Source: DASRAP01 sp964503275 (GTDB lineage: Bacteria; Gemmatimonadota; Gemmatimonadetes; Gemmatimonadales; Gemmatimonadaceae). From it: 64,000 nt of DNA. The position numbers and the translations under genes are program-made. A model generated the notes under the pieces. That model ran no database searches and had not been told where the DNA came from. It saw only the letters and a list, made by a program, of their open reading frames with translations. Shown one piece after another: positions 1-7,385 of the stretch; position 1 is the stretch's first letter; each line of letters opens with the position of its first letter. The DNA lies in the NCBI GenBank assembly GCA_964503275.1, contig CAZCZO010000015.1:10279-74278 (forward strand), given 5' to 3'.

Positions 1-177
1 CATCCACTCCAGCAGTGGGCCGGACACGTGCAGCGCGAAGGGACCGACCTGCGCGTCACCCAGGGCCGACAGGAGCGGGGCATAGACCTGCTCGGAATGC
101 TCCCGGAACACGTGATCGAAATTGCCCACCGGCTGATGCAGGTGGAAACCGAGGACGAGTTGCAGCGGCGCTGTCAT
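1..177 (-). CDS. GH57 4-alpha-glucanotransferase, N-terminal part (runs off the window)
   Basis: Only the first 59 codons are inside the window; the gene continues beyond base 1. The protein begins MTAPLQLVLGFHLHQPVGNF and continues with a segment ending in SGPLLEWM. This closely matches the N-terminus of archaeal and bacterial GH57 4-alpha-glucanotransferases and alpha-amylases of the Thermococcus type (pattern FGIHNHQPLGNF...SGPLLEW). The family disproportionates maltodextrins by moving alpha-1,4-glucan segments, using a Glu nucleophile and an Asp acid/base that lie outside the window. The ATG overlaps the stop of the upstream GH57 gene by four bases (ATGA), so it is the fifth visible gene of the glgP-glgA operon. 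The exact activity (amylase or glucanotransferase) cannot be fixed from the fragment. Confidence 0.82.
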   Translation of the reverse strand, partial: MTAPLQLVLGFHLHQPVGNFDHVFREHSEQVYAPLLSALGDAQVGPFALHVSGPLLEWM

Positions 178-1460
178 GATCGGTGCGCTGCGATCGCGGA
201 TCGATAGGCCGTCACCCCGTCACCGCCGTCGGGATCCCCGCTGACGGCGCGCGCCAAGTGGGCAAGGAACGGGCCCTCCAACTCTGCCACGCGTCCCGCG
301 CGCTCCATCGCCCAGCGCGCGTAGCGCAGCACGATGCCCACCTCGAGCCGCGTGAGATCGTCGAAGAACCACGCGCACGAGGTGAACATGCGATGGATCG
401 CCCGCTCGAGCGCCTCATCGTCATCACGTGCCCCGCGCCGCAGTGCTGCGGCCAACCAGTCCAGCGCAGCCCGCAGCGGGGCCCGCCATGCCTGTGAGGG
501 CCACGCGGCGCGATCGATCGCGCACCCGCAGTCGCTGCGCCAGCGCTCGACACCGTGCACACAGCTCCAGGACGACGGTGACACCACGGACACCGTGGTG
601 GTCGCCGGGTGCTGCGCCAGATACGCCGCGAAGTTCGTGAGGCGCACACCCGGTCGATGCGTCAACGTGCTCACGGCGCGAGCCAACGCCATCTCACCGA
701 AGGTGTGATGGTGCCCGAAGGTCTCGCCGTCGGTGGCGACCGCACGCAGTGGGCCGCCCGGCTCGGCGAGCCGGTCGGCGAGGCGGTCCCCATCGCGCAA
801 CAGATCACCGAACGCGATGTCGGCCGCGAGGGCGCCGTCGTACGCACAAAGCGCGATGGAGCGCCCGCCACCCGCCGCCCAGCGCCCCACCCCACCGCTG
901 GGCGGCAGCCCCTCGACCTGATGCGGCGCCACGATGGTGAATCGGATCCCGGCTGCGGCGAGCACGTCGAGGGTCTCGTCGTCCACCGCCGTCTCGGGCA
1001 GCCACATCCCCTCGGGCACCCGCCCGAAGCGCTGTGTGAAGTCGGCGATCCCCCAGCGCACCTCGGCCTCCTTCTCGCGCCGCGACGCGAGCGGCAGGAT
1101 CAGGTGGTGGTACGGCTGCGCGATGGCATTGCCGTGCCCCTGCGCCGCCGCGCACGATGCGCGGTCGCCAGCGACCATCGAGGCGAGCACGTCGGGGGCG
1201 AAGCGGTCCAGCCACCACGCCAAGGTCGGACCGACGTTGAAGGAGCAGTGCGCAAACAGGTTGAGGCGCCCCGCGTCGACGCCCGCGTCATCGAGCACGC
1301 GCGCCGCCCCGAAGGGGCGATAGCACTCGTCGGCGATGCGCTGATTCCAGTCGTGGAAGGGCGAGGCACTGCGCTCGCGCGGCACGCGGCCGGTCCACGG
1401 ATTCTCACGTGGCGGCTGGTAGAAGTGCCCATGGACGACGACGGCCACCTCGGGCGTCAC
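174..1460 (-). CDS. Glycoside hydrolase family 57 protein
   Basis: A 428-residue GH57 protein starting at a GTG that overlaps the upstream branching-enzyme stop (GTGA). The N-terminus VVHGHFYQPPRENPW carries the GH57 first-strand His. The segment GMWLPETAVDDE holds the expected Glu nucleophile, and AVATDGETFGHHH holds the Asp acid/base. It is shorter than GH57 proteins of this group that carry an extra C-terminal DUF3536-type domain, and only the N-terminal catalytic part is recognisable. Placed between a GH57 branching enzyme and a GH57 glucanotransferase, it probably acts on glycogen or maltodextrin in the cytoplasm; no signal peptide is visible. Its reaction is not defined by the sequence, and alpha-amylase, amylopullulanase or another branching-type activity are all possible. 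Confidence 0.85.
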   Translation of the reverse strand: MTPEVAVVVHGHFYQPPRENPWTGRVPRERSASPFHDWNQRIADECYRPFGAARVLDDAGVDAGRLNLFAHCSFNVGPTLAWWLDRFAPDVLASMVAGDRASCAAAQGHGNAIAQPYHHLILPLASRREKEAEVRWGIADFTQRFGRVPEGMWLPETAVDDETLDVLAAAGIRFTIVAPHQVEGLPPSGGVGRWAAGGGRSIALCAYDGALAADIAFGDLLRDGDRLADRLAEPGGPLRAVATDGETFGHHHTFGEMALARAVSTLTHRPGVRLTNFAAYLAQHPATTTVSVVSPSSWSCVHGVERWRSDCGCAIDRAAWPSQAWRAPLRAALDWLAAALRRGARDDDEALERAIHRMFTSCAWFFDDLTRLEVGIVLRYARWAMERAGRVAELEGPFLAHLARAVSGDPDGGDGVTAYRSAIAAHRS

Positions 1461-3145
1461 TGCCCGGCACCACCGGCGACGATCGCGCGCAGCTGCTCGA
1501 CGATGCCGGGGAACACATCGTCGCGGGCCCGGAGCGACGCGGCCTCCGCGGCCCCGGCGTCGAGATCGCCGCCAGGCTCGAGCGCGCGCAGGAGACGGTC
1601 GCAGGCGTCGACGTGGAAGCGGATGCGCGTGGTGGCGTAGTCGGACACCTCGCCCGTCGAGAGGATGAACTGCCAGTCGCTGGACTGCGCGAGCAGCAGC
1701 TCACGGGCCGCCTGCGCGAGGATCGGGATCGCGGCCGTGCGACGCAGGGCGGACGGCGCGATGCGCCAGAACCGCTCCTCGAGCGGCCACAGCAGCTCCC
1801 AGGTCCACGCGACGAGCGGCGAGAGCCACATCCCCCAGTCGCCATCGCGCCCCCAGGAGCCGGGCGGCAGCTCGATCGGGGTCGCCACACCACTCGCGGC
1901 CACGTGCGCCGTCGCTGTCCGCGGCTCGACCGTCCCCGCGACCGCCAGGCGACGATACAGCGCCTCGATGAAGTCGATCCCCTCGGCCCACCAATGCCCG
2001 AACAGCTCCGCGTCGAAGGGGGCGACGATGACCTCTGACGCCGCATCGTCGGCCTGCTGTGCGACGACGTTCGCGAGCACCTCGACGAAGTGGCGCGCGT
2101 GCTCGTCGGCCCGCGCGAGTGCCGCGGCGGGATCGTAGGGCGCCTTGTCGCCGAGATCGACCTGCGCCCCGCTCACCTGCCAGAGCTTGAGCCCACCCGG
2201 GAAGCGGATCTTGTGGAACTCGTTGTAGAGCGCGTCGCCCGGATAGCCACCGTCGCGGCTCCAGATCTGGTACGACGACAGCGGATCACGCACCAACGCG
2301 CGCACACTCCGCTCGGGCGCGTGCTGCCCGATCCGCCAGTCGTGATAGGGCGCGTCCGGCGCCTCGACGGCCTCGCGTGCCGCCGCGCGATCCGCGTGCT
2401 CCGCGCCAGCCGCCGCCCGCCCGTACTGCTCCAGCGGCGCTCCGGCGCGCACAAGATGCGCATCGATCACCGTGTGCGTGTACCCGTACTCCGCGAGGAA
2501 CGACTCGATCCCGGCCCGGTACGGTGCGCGCGGCGCGCTCGGCCACGGATCCCACGGCCCCGCCGGCCGATACGCACACTCGGGCATCCAGATCCCGGTC
2601 GCCGCGCGACCGAACAGCCGCTGATGCTCGGCGCGCCCGACGGCCAGCTGCAGGCGGATGCTCTCGTCGCGGGCGAGCAGGGGCAGGAAGCCATGCGTCG
2701 CCGCCGAGCTGAGCAGCTCCAGCCGTCCGGCCTCGGCCTGCGCGCGGAACTCCGCGATCAGGTCACCGCCCAGCGACTCGAAGAGGTCCGACAACCGCCG
2801 CCAGCGCGCCGACCACCACTGCGCGACCGGCACCAGGTGTCCCATGCCATCGCGCTGCAGTTCCGCCTCGGCGACGGCCGCGCGCGCCAAGCGCTCCGCG
2901 ACGAACTGCCGGAACTCGGCGGCGAACTCGGGATGCGCGAGTTGCTGCGCGAGGATGGGAGTGACACCCAGGGTGATGGGCGCCGGGACCGCGTCCGCCG
3001 CCAGGCGCCGCAGCGACTCGATCAACGGCAGATAGGTATCGAGCGCGGCCTCGGACAACCAGTCGCTGCCGTGCGGCCAGCGTCCATGTTGCAACACGTA
3101 GGGCAGATGGGCGTGCAGCACGAACACGAAGCGCATGCGGGTCAT
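1457..3145 (-). CDS. GH57 1,4-alpha-glucan branching enzyme (DUF1957 type)
   Basis: A 562-residue protein beginning MTRMRFVFVLHAHLPYVLQH, the signature opening of GH57 branching enzymes (HAHLPYV). The segment GIWMPECAYRP contains the nucleophile Glu, and VAPFDAELFGHWW contains the acid/base Asp. A C-terminal alpha-helical DUF1957-like region follows. These enzymes cut alpha-1,4 glucan and re-attach the segment as an alpha-1,6 branch, replacing the GH13 GlgB; no GlgB is present in the window. The ATG overlaps the glgA stop (ATGA), and the stop overlaps the next GH57 gene (GTGA). Co-transcription with glgA and glgP supports a role in glycogen synthesis. Length and motifs match the family, and I see no defect. 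Confidence 0.88.
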   Translation of the reverse strand: MTRMRFVFVLHAHLPYVLQHGRWPHGSDWLSEAALDTYLPLIESLRRLAADAVPAPITLGVTPILAQQLAHPEFAAEFRQFVAERLARAAVAEAELQRDGMGHLVPVAQWWSARWRRLSDLFESLGGDLIAEFRAQAEAGRLELLSSAATHGFLPLLARDESIRLQLAVGRAEHQRLFGRAATGIWMPECAYRPAGPWDPWPSAPRAPYRAGIESFLAEYGYTHTVIDAHLVRAGAPLEQYGRAAAGAEHADRAAAREAVEAPDAPYHDWRIGQHAPERSVRALVRDPLSSYQIWSRDGGYPGDALYNEFHKIRFPGGLKLWQVSGAQVDLGDKAPYDPAAALARADEHARHFVEVLANVVAQQADDAASEVIVAPFDAELFGHWWAEGIDFIEALYRRLAVAGTVEPRTATAHVAASGVATPIELPPGSWGRDGDWGMWLSPLVAWTWELLWPLEERFWRIAPSALRRTAAIPILAQAARELLLAQSSDWQFILSTGEVSDYATTRIRFHVDACDRLLRALEPGGDLDAGAAEAASLRARDDVFPGIVEQLRAIVAGGAGQ

Positions 3146-4659
3146 CGGCGCACCGCCGCCGTGACGCGGTCGTAGAGCGCCGCGTACTGCGCGGCCGCCC
3201 GGGTCCAGCTGAAGTCGCGCCCCATGGCCCGCTGTTGCATGATCCGCCAGCGCTCGCGGTCGCGATACGCATCCAGCGCCCGCGCGATGGCCGCATCGAG
3301 CGCGGCCGGCTCGTAGGCGTCGAAGAGGAAGCCCGTCTCCCCGTCGCTGACGGTGTCGGCGATCCCGCCCACCCGGCGGCCGACCACCGGCGTCCCGTAG
3401 CGCTGCGCACGCATCTGCGTGAGCCCGCAGGGCTCATACTGGGACGGCATCAGGAAGAGGTCCGACCCGGCCATGAGGCGGTGCTCGAGCCGCTCCGTCC
3501 ACACGAAGTCCACGGCCACGTGTTCGGGCCGACGCCGCGCGGCCCACATCAGTGCATCCTCGATGCGCGGCTCCCCGTGGCCGAGGATCACGAACTGCGC
3601 CTCGCCCTCCGCGAACGACCGGCAGCGCAGGATGAGGTCGAGCCCCTTCTGCGTGACGAGGCGACCCGTCAGCCCGAATACCGGCGCCCGCTTCCGCTGC
3701 GGCAGGCCGAAGGTGCGCTGCAGGGCCAGCTTGCAGCGCTCCTTGCCCTCGAGATCCTCGGGTGCGTACACCGCCGTGATCTCGTGATCGTCGCGCGGGT
3801 CCCAACGCGCTTGATCGATGCCATTGCACACGCCGATGAAGCGATCGCCGAGCGCGCGGAACACACCGTCGAGCCCGAAGCCACCGCCCGGCGTGCGCAA
3901 CTCGTCGGCGTGGGTGGGACTCACCGTGACCACCGCATGACTGAACACCAGACCGGCCTTGAGGAAGTTGAGCTGCCCGTACCACTCGAGGGCGCCGGGA
4001 TGCCAGTCCTCCCATGGGAGACCCACCTCGTTCATCACCGCGGGCGCGAAGTGCCCTTGGTACCCCGCGTTGTGCACCGACATGATGACCGGCGTGCCCG
4101 CGAAGGTGGCCCGCACGTCGCTGTGCGTCCCGATGTACGCGGGCACGAGCGCCGTGTGCCAGTCGTGACAGTGGAGCAGCACGGGCCCCTGGATCAGCCG
4201 CGGGACCCCCGCGAGCACGGCCCGCGCGAAGGTGGCGAAGCGCCGCGCGTTGTCGGGGTAGTCGTGCCCACCCTCGCCGTAGAGCCCGGCCCGATTGAAG
4301 AAGGCCGGGTGATCGACGAAGACCACACGCGGCCCCGGGGGCGGCTGCACTTCGCGGAAGAAGCGCACCTCCTCGCGACGGCCACCGACCCACACGTCGT
4401 AGGTGCGTCCCATGAGGGCAAGGTCGCCCGTGTGCTGACGCACCGCACGATACAGCGGCATGAAGACCACCACCGGCCATCCCGCCGCCGCCTGCACCTC
4501 GGCGAGGCCCCGCGCGGCCTCGGCCAGTCCACCGCTCCGGGCAAACGGGGAATACTCGGCGACCACGTGCACGATCGTGTACGGACGCGCCGCGCCCGCC
4601 GCGCCGGGCGTCGACGCGGCGTCGGCGCGTGTGATCGGGGTCCCGAGCGCGTCGGTCAC
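3142..4659 (-). CDS. glgA: Glycogen synthase (GT5)
   Basis: A 505-residue GT5 glycosyltransferase, the expected size for GlgA, which adds glucosyl units from ADP-glucose to a growing alpha-1,4 glucan. The N-terminal Rossmann domain opens with HVVAEYSPFARSGGLAEA, where RSGGL replaces the usual KTGGL nucleotide-sugar loop. It continues through CHDWHTALVPAYI and SVHNAGYQGHF, both typical of GlgA. The C-terminal domain has LTGRLVTQKGLDLI and MPSQYEPCGLTQM, the latter carrying the conserved Glu and Cys-Gly-Leu. The roughly 25 residues before the first strand are Ala-rich and probably disordered. The start is a GTG overlapping the glgP stop (GTGA). Lys to Arg in the first loop is the one visible departure from the consensus. 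Confidence 0.93.
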   Translation of the reverse strand: MTDALGTPITRADAASTPGAAGAARPYTIVHVVAEYSPFARSGGLAEAARGLAEVQAAAGWPVVVFMPLYRAVRQHTGDLALMGRTYDVWVGGRREEVRFFREVQPPPGPRVVFVDHPAFFNRAGLYGEGGHDYPDNARRFATFARAVLAGVPRLIQGPVLLHCHDWHTALVPAYIGTHSDVRATFAGTPVIMSVHNAGYQGHFAPAVMNEVGLPWEDWHPGALEWYGQLNFLKAGLVFSHAVVTVSPTHADELRTPGGGFGLDGVFRALGDRFIGVCNGIDQARWDPRDDHEITAVYAPEDLEGKERCKLALQRTFGLPQRKRAPVFGLTGRLVTQKGLDLILRCRSFAEGEAQFVILGHGEPRIEDALMWAARRRPEHVAVDFVWTERLEHRLMAGSDLFLMPSQYEPCGLTQMRAQRYGTPVVGRRVGGIADTVSDGETGFLFDAYEPAALDAAIARALDAYRDRERWRIMQQRAMGRDFSWTRAAAQYAALYDRVTAAVRR

Positions 4660-6803
4660 GCGGTCGGCGGCGCGTCGCCCGTGCGGTCACGCCGCACCGA
4701 GGGCAGGTAATACTGCTCGACGTACTCGCGCACCATGCGCCGCGCCGTGAACCGCTGGCCGGCCGCGCGGATCGCGTGCTTCATCATGCGCAGCCACCCC
4801 AGCGGCAGGCCGCGCGCATTGCGCCCGTAGTAGAGCGGAACGACCTCGTGCTCGAGCAGCTCGTAGAACCGCTGCGCGGTGAACGCGTCGCCGTCGTGGC
4901 CAGGCGTCGGCGCGGGGATGGCCCAGCCGTTGTGCCCGTTGAACCCTTCCTCCCACCAGCCATCGACCGTCGAGAGTTGCGGCACCCCGTTGATCGCGGC
5001 CTTCATCCCGCTGGTACCCGACGCCTCCATCGGCACGCGCGGCAGATTCAGCCAGAGGTCCACCCCCTGCACGAGGCGATGCGCCAGGTGCATGTCGTAG
5101 TCCTCGAGGAACACGATACGCCCCTCGAACTCCGGGTCGCGCGCGAACTGGTAGATGCGCTGCAGGATCTGTTTGCCCGGTGCGTCCGCCGGATGCGCCT
5201 TGCCTGCGAAGACCAACTGCACCGGACGCAGCGGCGCCGTGAGGATGCGCCGCAGCCGCTCGGGGTCGTGGAAGGGCAGGTCGGCGCGCTTGTAGGTCGC
5301 GAAGCGCCGCGCGAACCCGACGGTCAGCGCCTGCGGGTCGAGCAGCACTCCCGCCCCGACGAGCTGCGGGAGCTCCAGCTGCCGTGCGGCGAACTTCGCG
5401 CGCGTCGCTTCGCGCGTCGCCCGCAGCAGCTCGTGCTTGAGCACCTGATGCGCGTCCCAGAGCGCGGTGTCGTCCATGCCGAGCACGGCGTCCCACATGG
5501 TCTCGTCATCGAGCCGCATGCCCCAATCGTGGCCGATCGTGCGATCCAGCAACTCCATCATCGCGTTCGCGGCCCAGGTCGCGAGGTGGACGCCGTTCGT
5601 GACGTGGCCGATGGGGACCTCGCGCACGTTCCGCTCCGGCCACAGGCACTGCCACAGCTCGCGCGTGACGTGACCATGCCGCATCGCGACCCCGTTCACG
5701 CGGCCGGCCAAGCGCATGGCCAGCGCCGTCATGTGGAAGGTGCCGTGATCGATCTCGGGATGGTGACCGAGCGCGAAGATCCGCTCGCGGGAGACGCCGA
5801 ACCCGTCGAGGTACGAGCCCGCGCAGGCCTCGACCTGCGCCCGTTCGAACATGTCGTGCCCGGCGGGCACGGGCGTGTGCGTCGTGAATGTCGTGGTGCT
5901 CCGCAGCTCAGCGATCGCGTCGTCGAAGGCGACCCCCGCGTCGGTCAGCTCGCGAAGCCGCTCGAGCAGCATGAAGCCGGCATGTCCCTCGTTGGCGTGC
6001 CACGCCTGGGGCGCGATCCCCAGCGCCCGCAGCACACGCACGCCACCGACGCCCAGCACCCATTCCTGCCGCAGACGGTGCTCGGGCCCGCCGGCGTACA
6101 GCCGGGACAGCAGCGGCCGATCCGCGTCGTCGTTCTCGGCGAGGTCGGTGTCCAGCAGGTACACCGGCACCCGCCCCACCTGCAGTCGCCAGACTTTGAT
6201 GTAGATCCGGCGCCCGACACTCTCGACGTGCGTGAGGTACTCGCGCCCGTCGGGCCCGGGCACGGGCGTCAGCGGTGTCGTCCCGAGATCGACGCGGTCG
6301 TTCGAGTCCTGCTGCCAGCCGTCCGCGCCGACGCGCTGGTCGAAGTAGCCCTCGCGGTACATGATGCCCACGCCGACCAGTGGGACCCCGAGGTCAGAGG
6401 CCGTCTTGCAATGATCGCCCGCCAGCACGCCGAGCCCGCCGCTGTAGATCGGCACCGAGCTGTGGAATCCGAACTCCGCACAGAAGTACGCGACCGTCCC
6501 GCCCGTCGCGTCGGGATACGACGCCGTGAACCACGTGTGCTCCGTCGACGCCTCCGAGCGCAGCCAGGCCATCACCGCATCGTAGCGTTCGAGGAACGCG
6601 CTGTCCGTGGCACAGAGCAACAGTCGTTCGGGCGAGACCTGCTGCAGGAGCGCGATGGGATTGTGACGCGAGCGGGTCCAGATGGGCTCGTCGACCATCT
6701 TGAACAACGCGCGCGCCTCGCGGCTCCAACTCCACGCCAGGTTGTTCGCGATATCGGCCAATCCCGCGATGCGGATCGGCAGTGTGGCAGGATCAGCGGG
6801 CAT
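4656..6803 (-). CDS. glgP: Alpha-glucan (glycogen/maltodextrin) phosphorylase
   Basis: A 715-residue member of the short, bacterial/archaeal branch of GT35 phosphorylases, with a DUF3417-like N-terminal segment instead of the long allosteric region. It releases glucose-1-phosphate from alpha-1,4 glucans and needs pyridoxal phosphate. The PLP site is clear in EASGTSGMKAAINGVPQLS, with the Lys of SGMK as the Schiff base. TNGVHLATW and the AYFCAEFGFHSSVPIYSGGLG stretch are family hallmarks. It is the first gene of the operon that continues through glgA and three GH57 genes, so glycogen synthesis, branching and breakdown are co-expressed. A possible -10 (TACCCT, minus strand) lies 11 nt before the ATG; a cupin gene ends 59 bp upstream on the same strand. 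Confidence 0.94.
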   Translation of the reverse strand: MPADPATLPIRIAGLADIANNLAWSWSREARALFKMVDEPIWTRSRHNPIALLQQVSPERLLLCATDSAFLERYDAVMAWLRSEASTEHTWFTASYPDATGGTVAYFCAEFGFHSSVPIYSGGLGVLAGDHCKTASDLGVPLVGVGIMYREGYFDQRVGADGWQQDSNDRVDLGTTPLTPVPGPDGREYLTHVESVGRRIYIKVWRLQVGRVPVYLLDTDLAENDDADRPLLSRLYAGGPEHRLRQEWVLGVGGVRVLRALGIAPQAWHANEGHAGFMLLERLRELTDAGVAFDDAIAELRSTTTFTTHTPVPAGHDMFERAQVEACAGSYLDGFGVSRERIFALGHHPEIDHGTFHMTALAMRLAGRVNGVAMRHGHVTRELWQCLWPERNVREVPIGHVTNGVHLATWAANAMMELLDRTIGHDWGMRLDDETMWDAVLGMDDTALWDAHQVLKHELLRATREATRAKFAARQLELPQLVGAGVLLDPQALTVGFARRFATYKRADLPFHDPERLRRILTAPLRPVQLVFAGKAHPADAPGKQILQRIYQFARDPEFEGRIVFLEDYDMHLAHRLVQGVDLWLNLPRVPMEASGTSGMKAAINGVPQLSTVDGWWEEGFNGHNGWAIPAPTPGHDGDAFTAQRFYELLEHEVVPLYYGRNARGLPLGWLRMMKHAIRAAGQRFTARRMVREYVEQYYLPSVRRDRTGDAPPTA

Positions 6804-6862
6804 TCGTGTCGTGCAGGGTACGGTCGCTCAGTCGCGTGCACCGCGCCATCGCGACGGTGGGT

Positions 6863-7249
6863 CTACGAAGCGGTCGGCGCATCGACCAAGGTCACCGCGT
6901 CGGGTCGGTCGGGCACGACGCACAGGAACTCGAAGGGACCCTCGAGCACCTCATACGCATGCGGCACGCCGGCCGGGATGAACGTCGTGTCGTCAGCCGC
7001 GACCTCATGCCAAGTGTCCGCGATACGCAGCCGCGCACGCCCCCGGAGCACGTATTGCTGATGCTCCACGAGGTTGGTGTGCAGCGGCATCCCGCCACCG
7101 GCCTCCATCCGGAACCGGCGCAGGACGAACGAGGTGTCCCCGAGGGCGGGGCCCACGAGGACCTGGAGCGCGGTGCCGCGTCCCGCCGCGATGGGCGTGA
7201 AGGGCACCGATTCGGCGGCGCGGACGGTGGCGGGCGGGCGGGACGACAT
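6863..7249 (-). CDS. Small cupin-domain protein
   Basis: A 128-residue single-domain cupin. The ORF is open further upstream, but the ATG at 7249 begins MSSRPPATVRAAESVPF and all recognisable homology follows it. Cupin motif 1 appears as MPLHTNLVEHQQYVLRGRARL, with His residues suited to metal binding and the conserved Gly turn. Motif 2 appears as FIPAGVPHAYEVLEGPFEFL, with the PxxxxHxxxN/E-like pattern. No catalytic assignment is possible: such proteins range from metal-dependent isomerases or dioxygenases to sugar- or effector-binding proteins. It lies 59 bp upstream of glgP on the same strand and could be expressed with the glycogen operon, although a separate -10-like element for glgP argues that it need not be. 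Confidence 0.75.
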   Translation of the reverse strand: MSSRPPATVRAAESVPFTPIAAGRGTALQVLVGPALGDTSFVLRRFRMEAGGGMPLHTNLVEHQQYVLRGRARLRIADTWHEVAADDTTFIPAGVPHAYEVLEGPFEFLCVVPDRPDAVTLVDAPTAS

Positions 7250-7301
7250 GGGCGGCGGGCGAGGGTCGGGGCAGCGGTCACGGACGACCGCTCTCGAACG
7301 A

Positions 7302-7307
7302 TACACT
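7302..7307 (+). promoter_or_regulatory. Candidate -10 element (TACACT) in the cupin/S9 divergent gap
   Basis: TACACT, preceded by CGA, lies in the 136-bp gap between the divergent cupin and S9 peptidase starts. The identical string CGATACACT recurs 60 bp upstream of the hybrid kinase at 17117. No TTGACA-like -35 is evident. It could serve the S9 gene with a long leader, or be redundant with the start-proximal CATACT at 7374. Confidence 0.35.
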
Positions 7308-7373
7308 GTGTGCGCCCCGCCGGGGCATCCGCCGCTGTCACGGAACCGTATGGCGCGGGTCCCGGGCGAGCCG

Positions 7374-7379
7374 CATACT
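7374..7379 (+). promoter_or_regulatory. Start-proximal -10-like hexamer (CATACT) before the S9 peptidase
   Basis: CATACT ends 6 nt before the ATG at 7386, the same spacing as hexamers before hemB, the Ser/Thr kinase and the bestrophin. If used, transcription would begin at the start codon. The match to TATAAT is partial and no -35 is seen. Confidence 0.35.
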
Positions 7380-7385
7380 TCCCCC

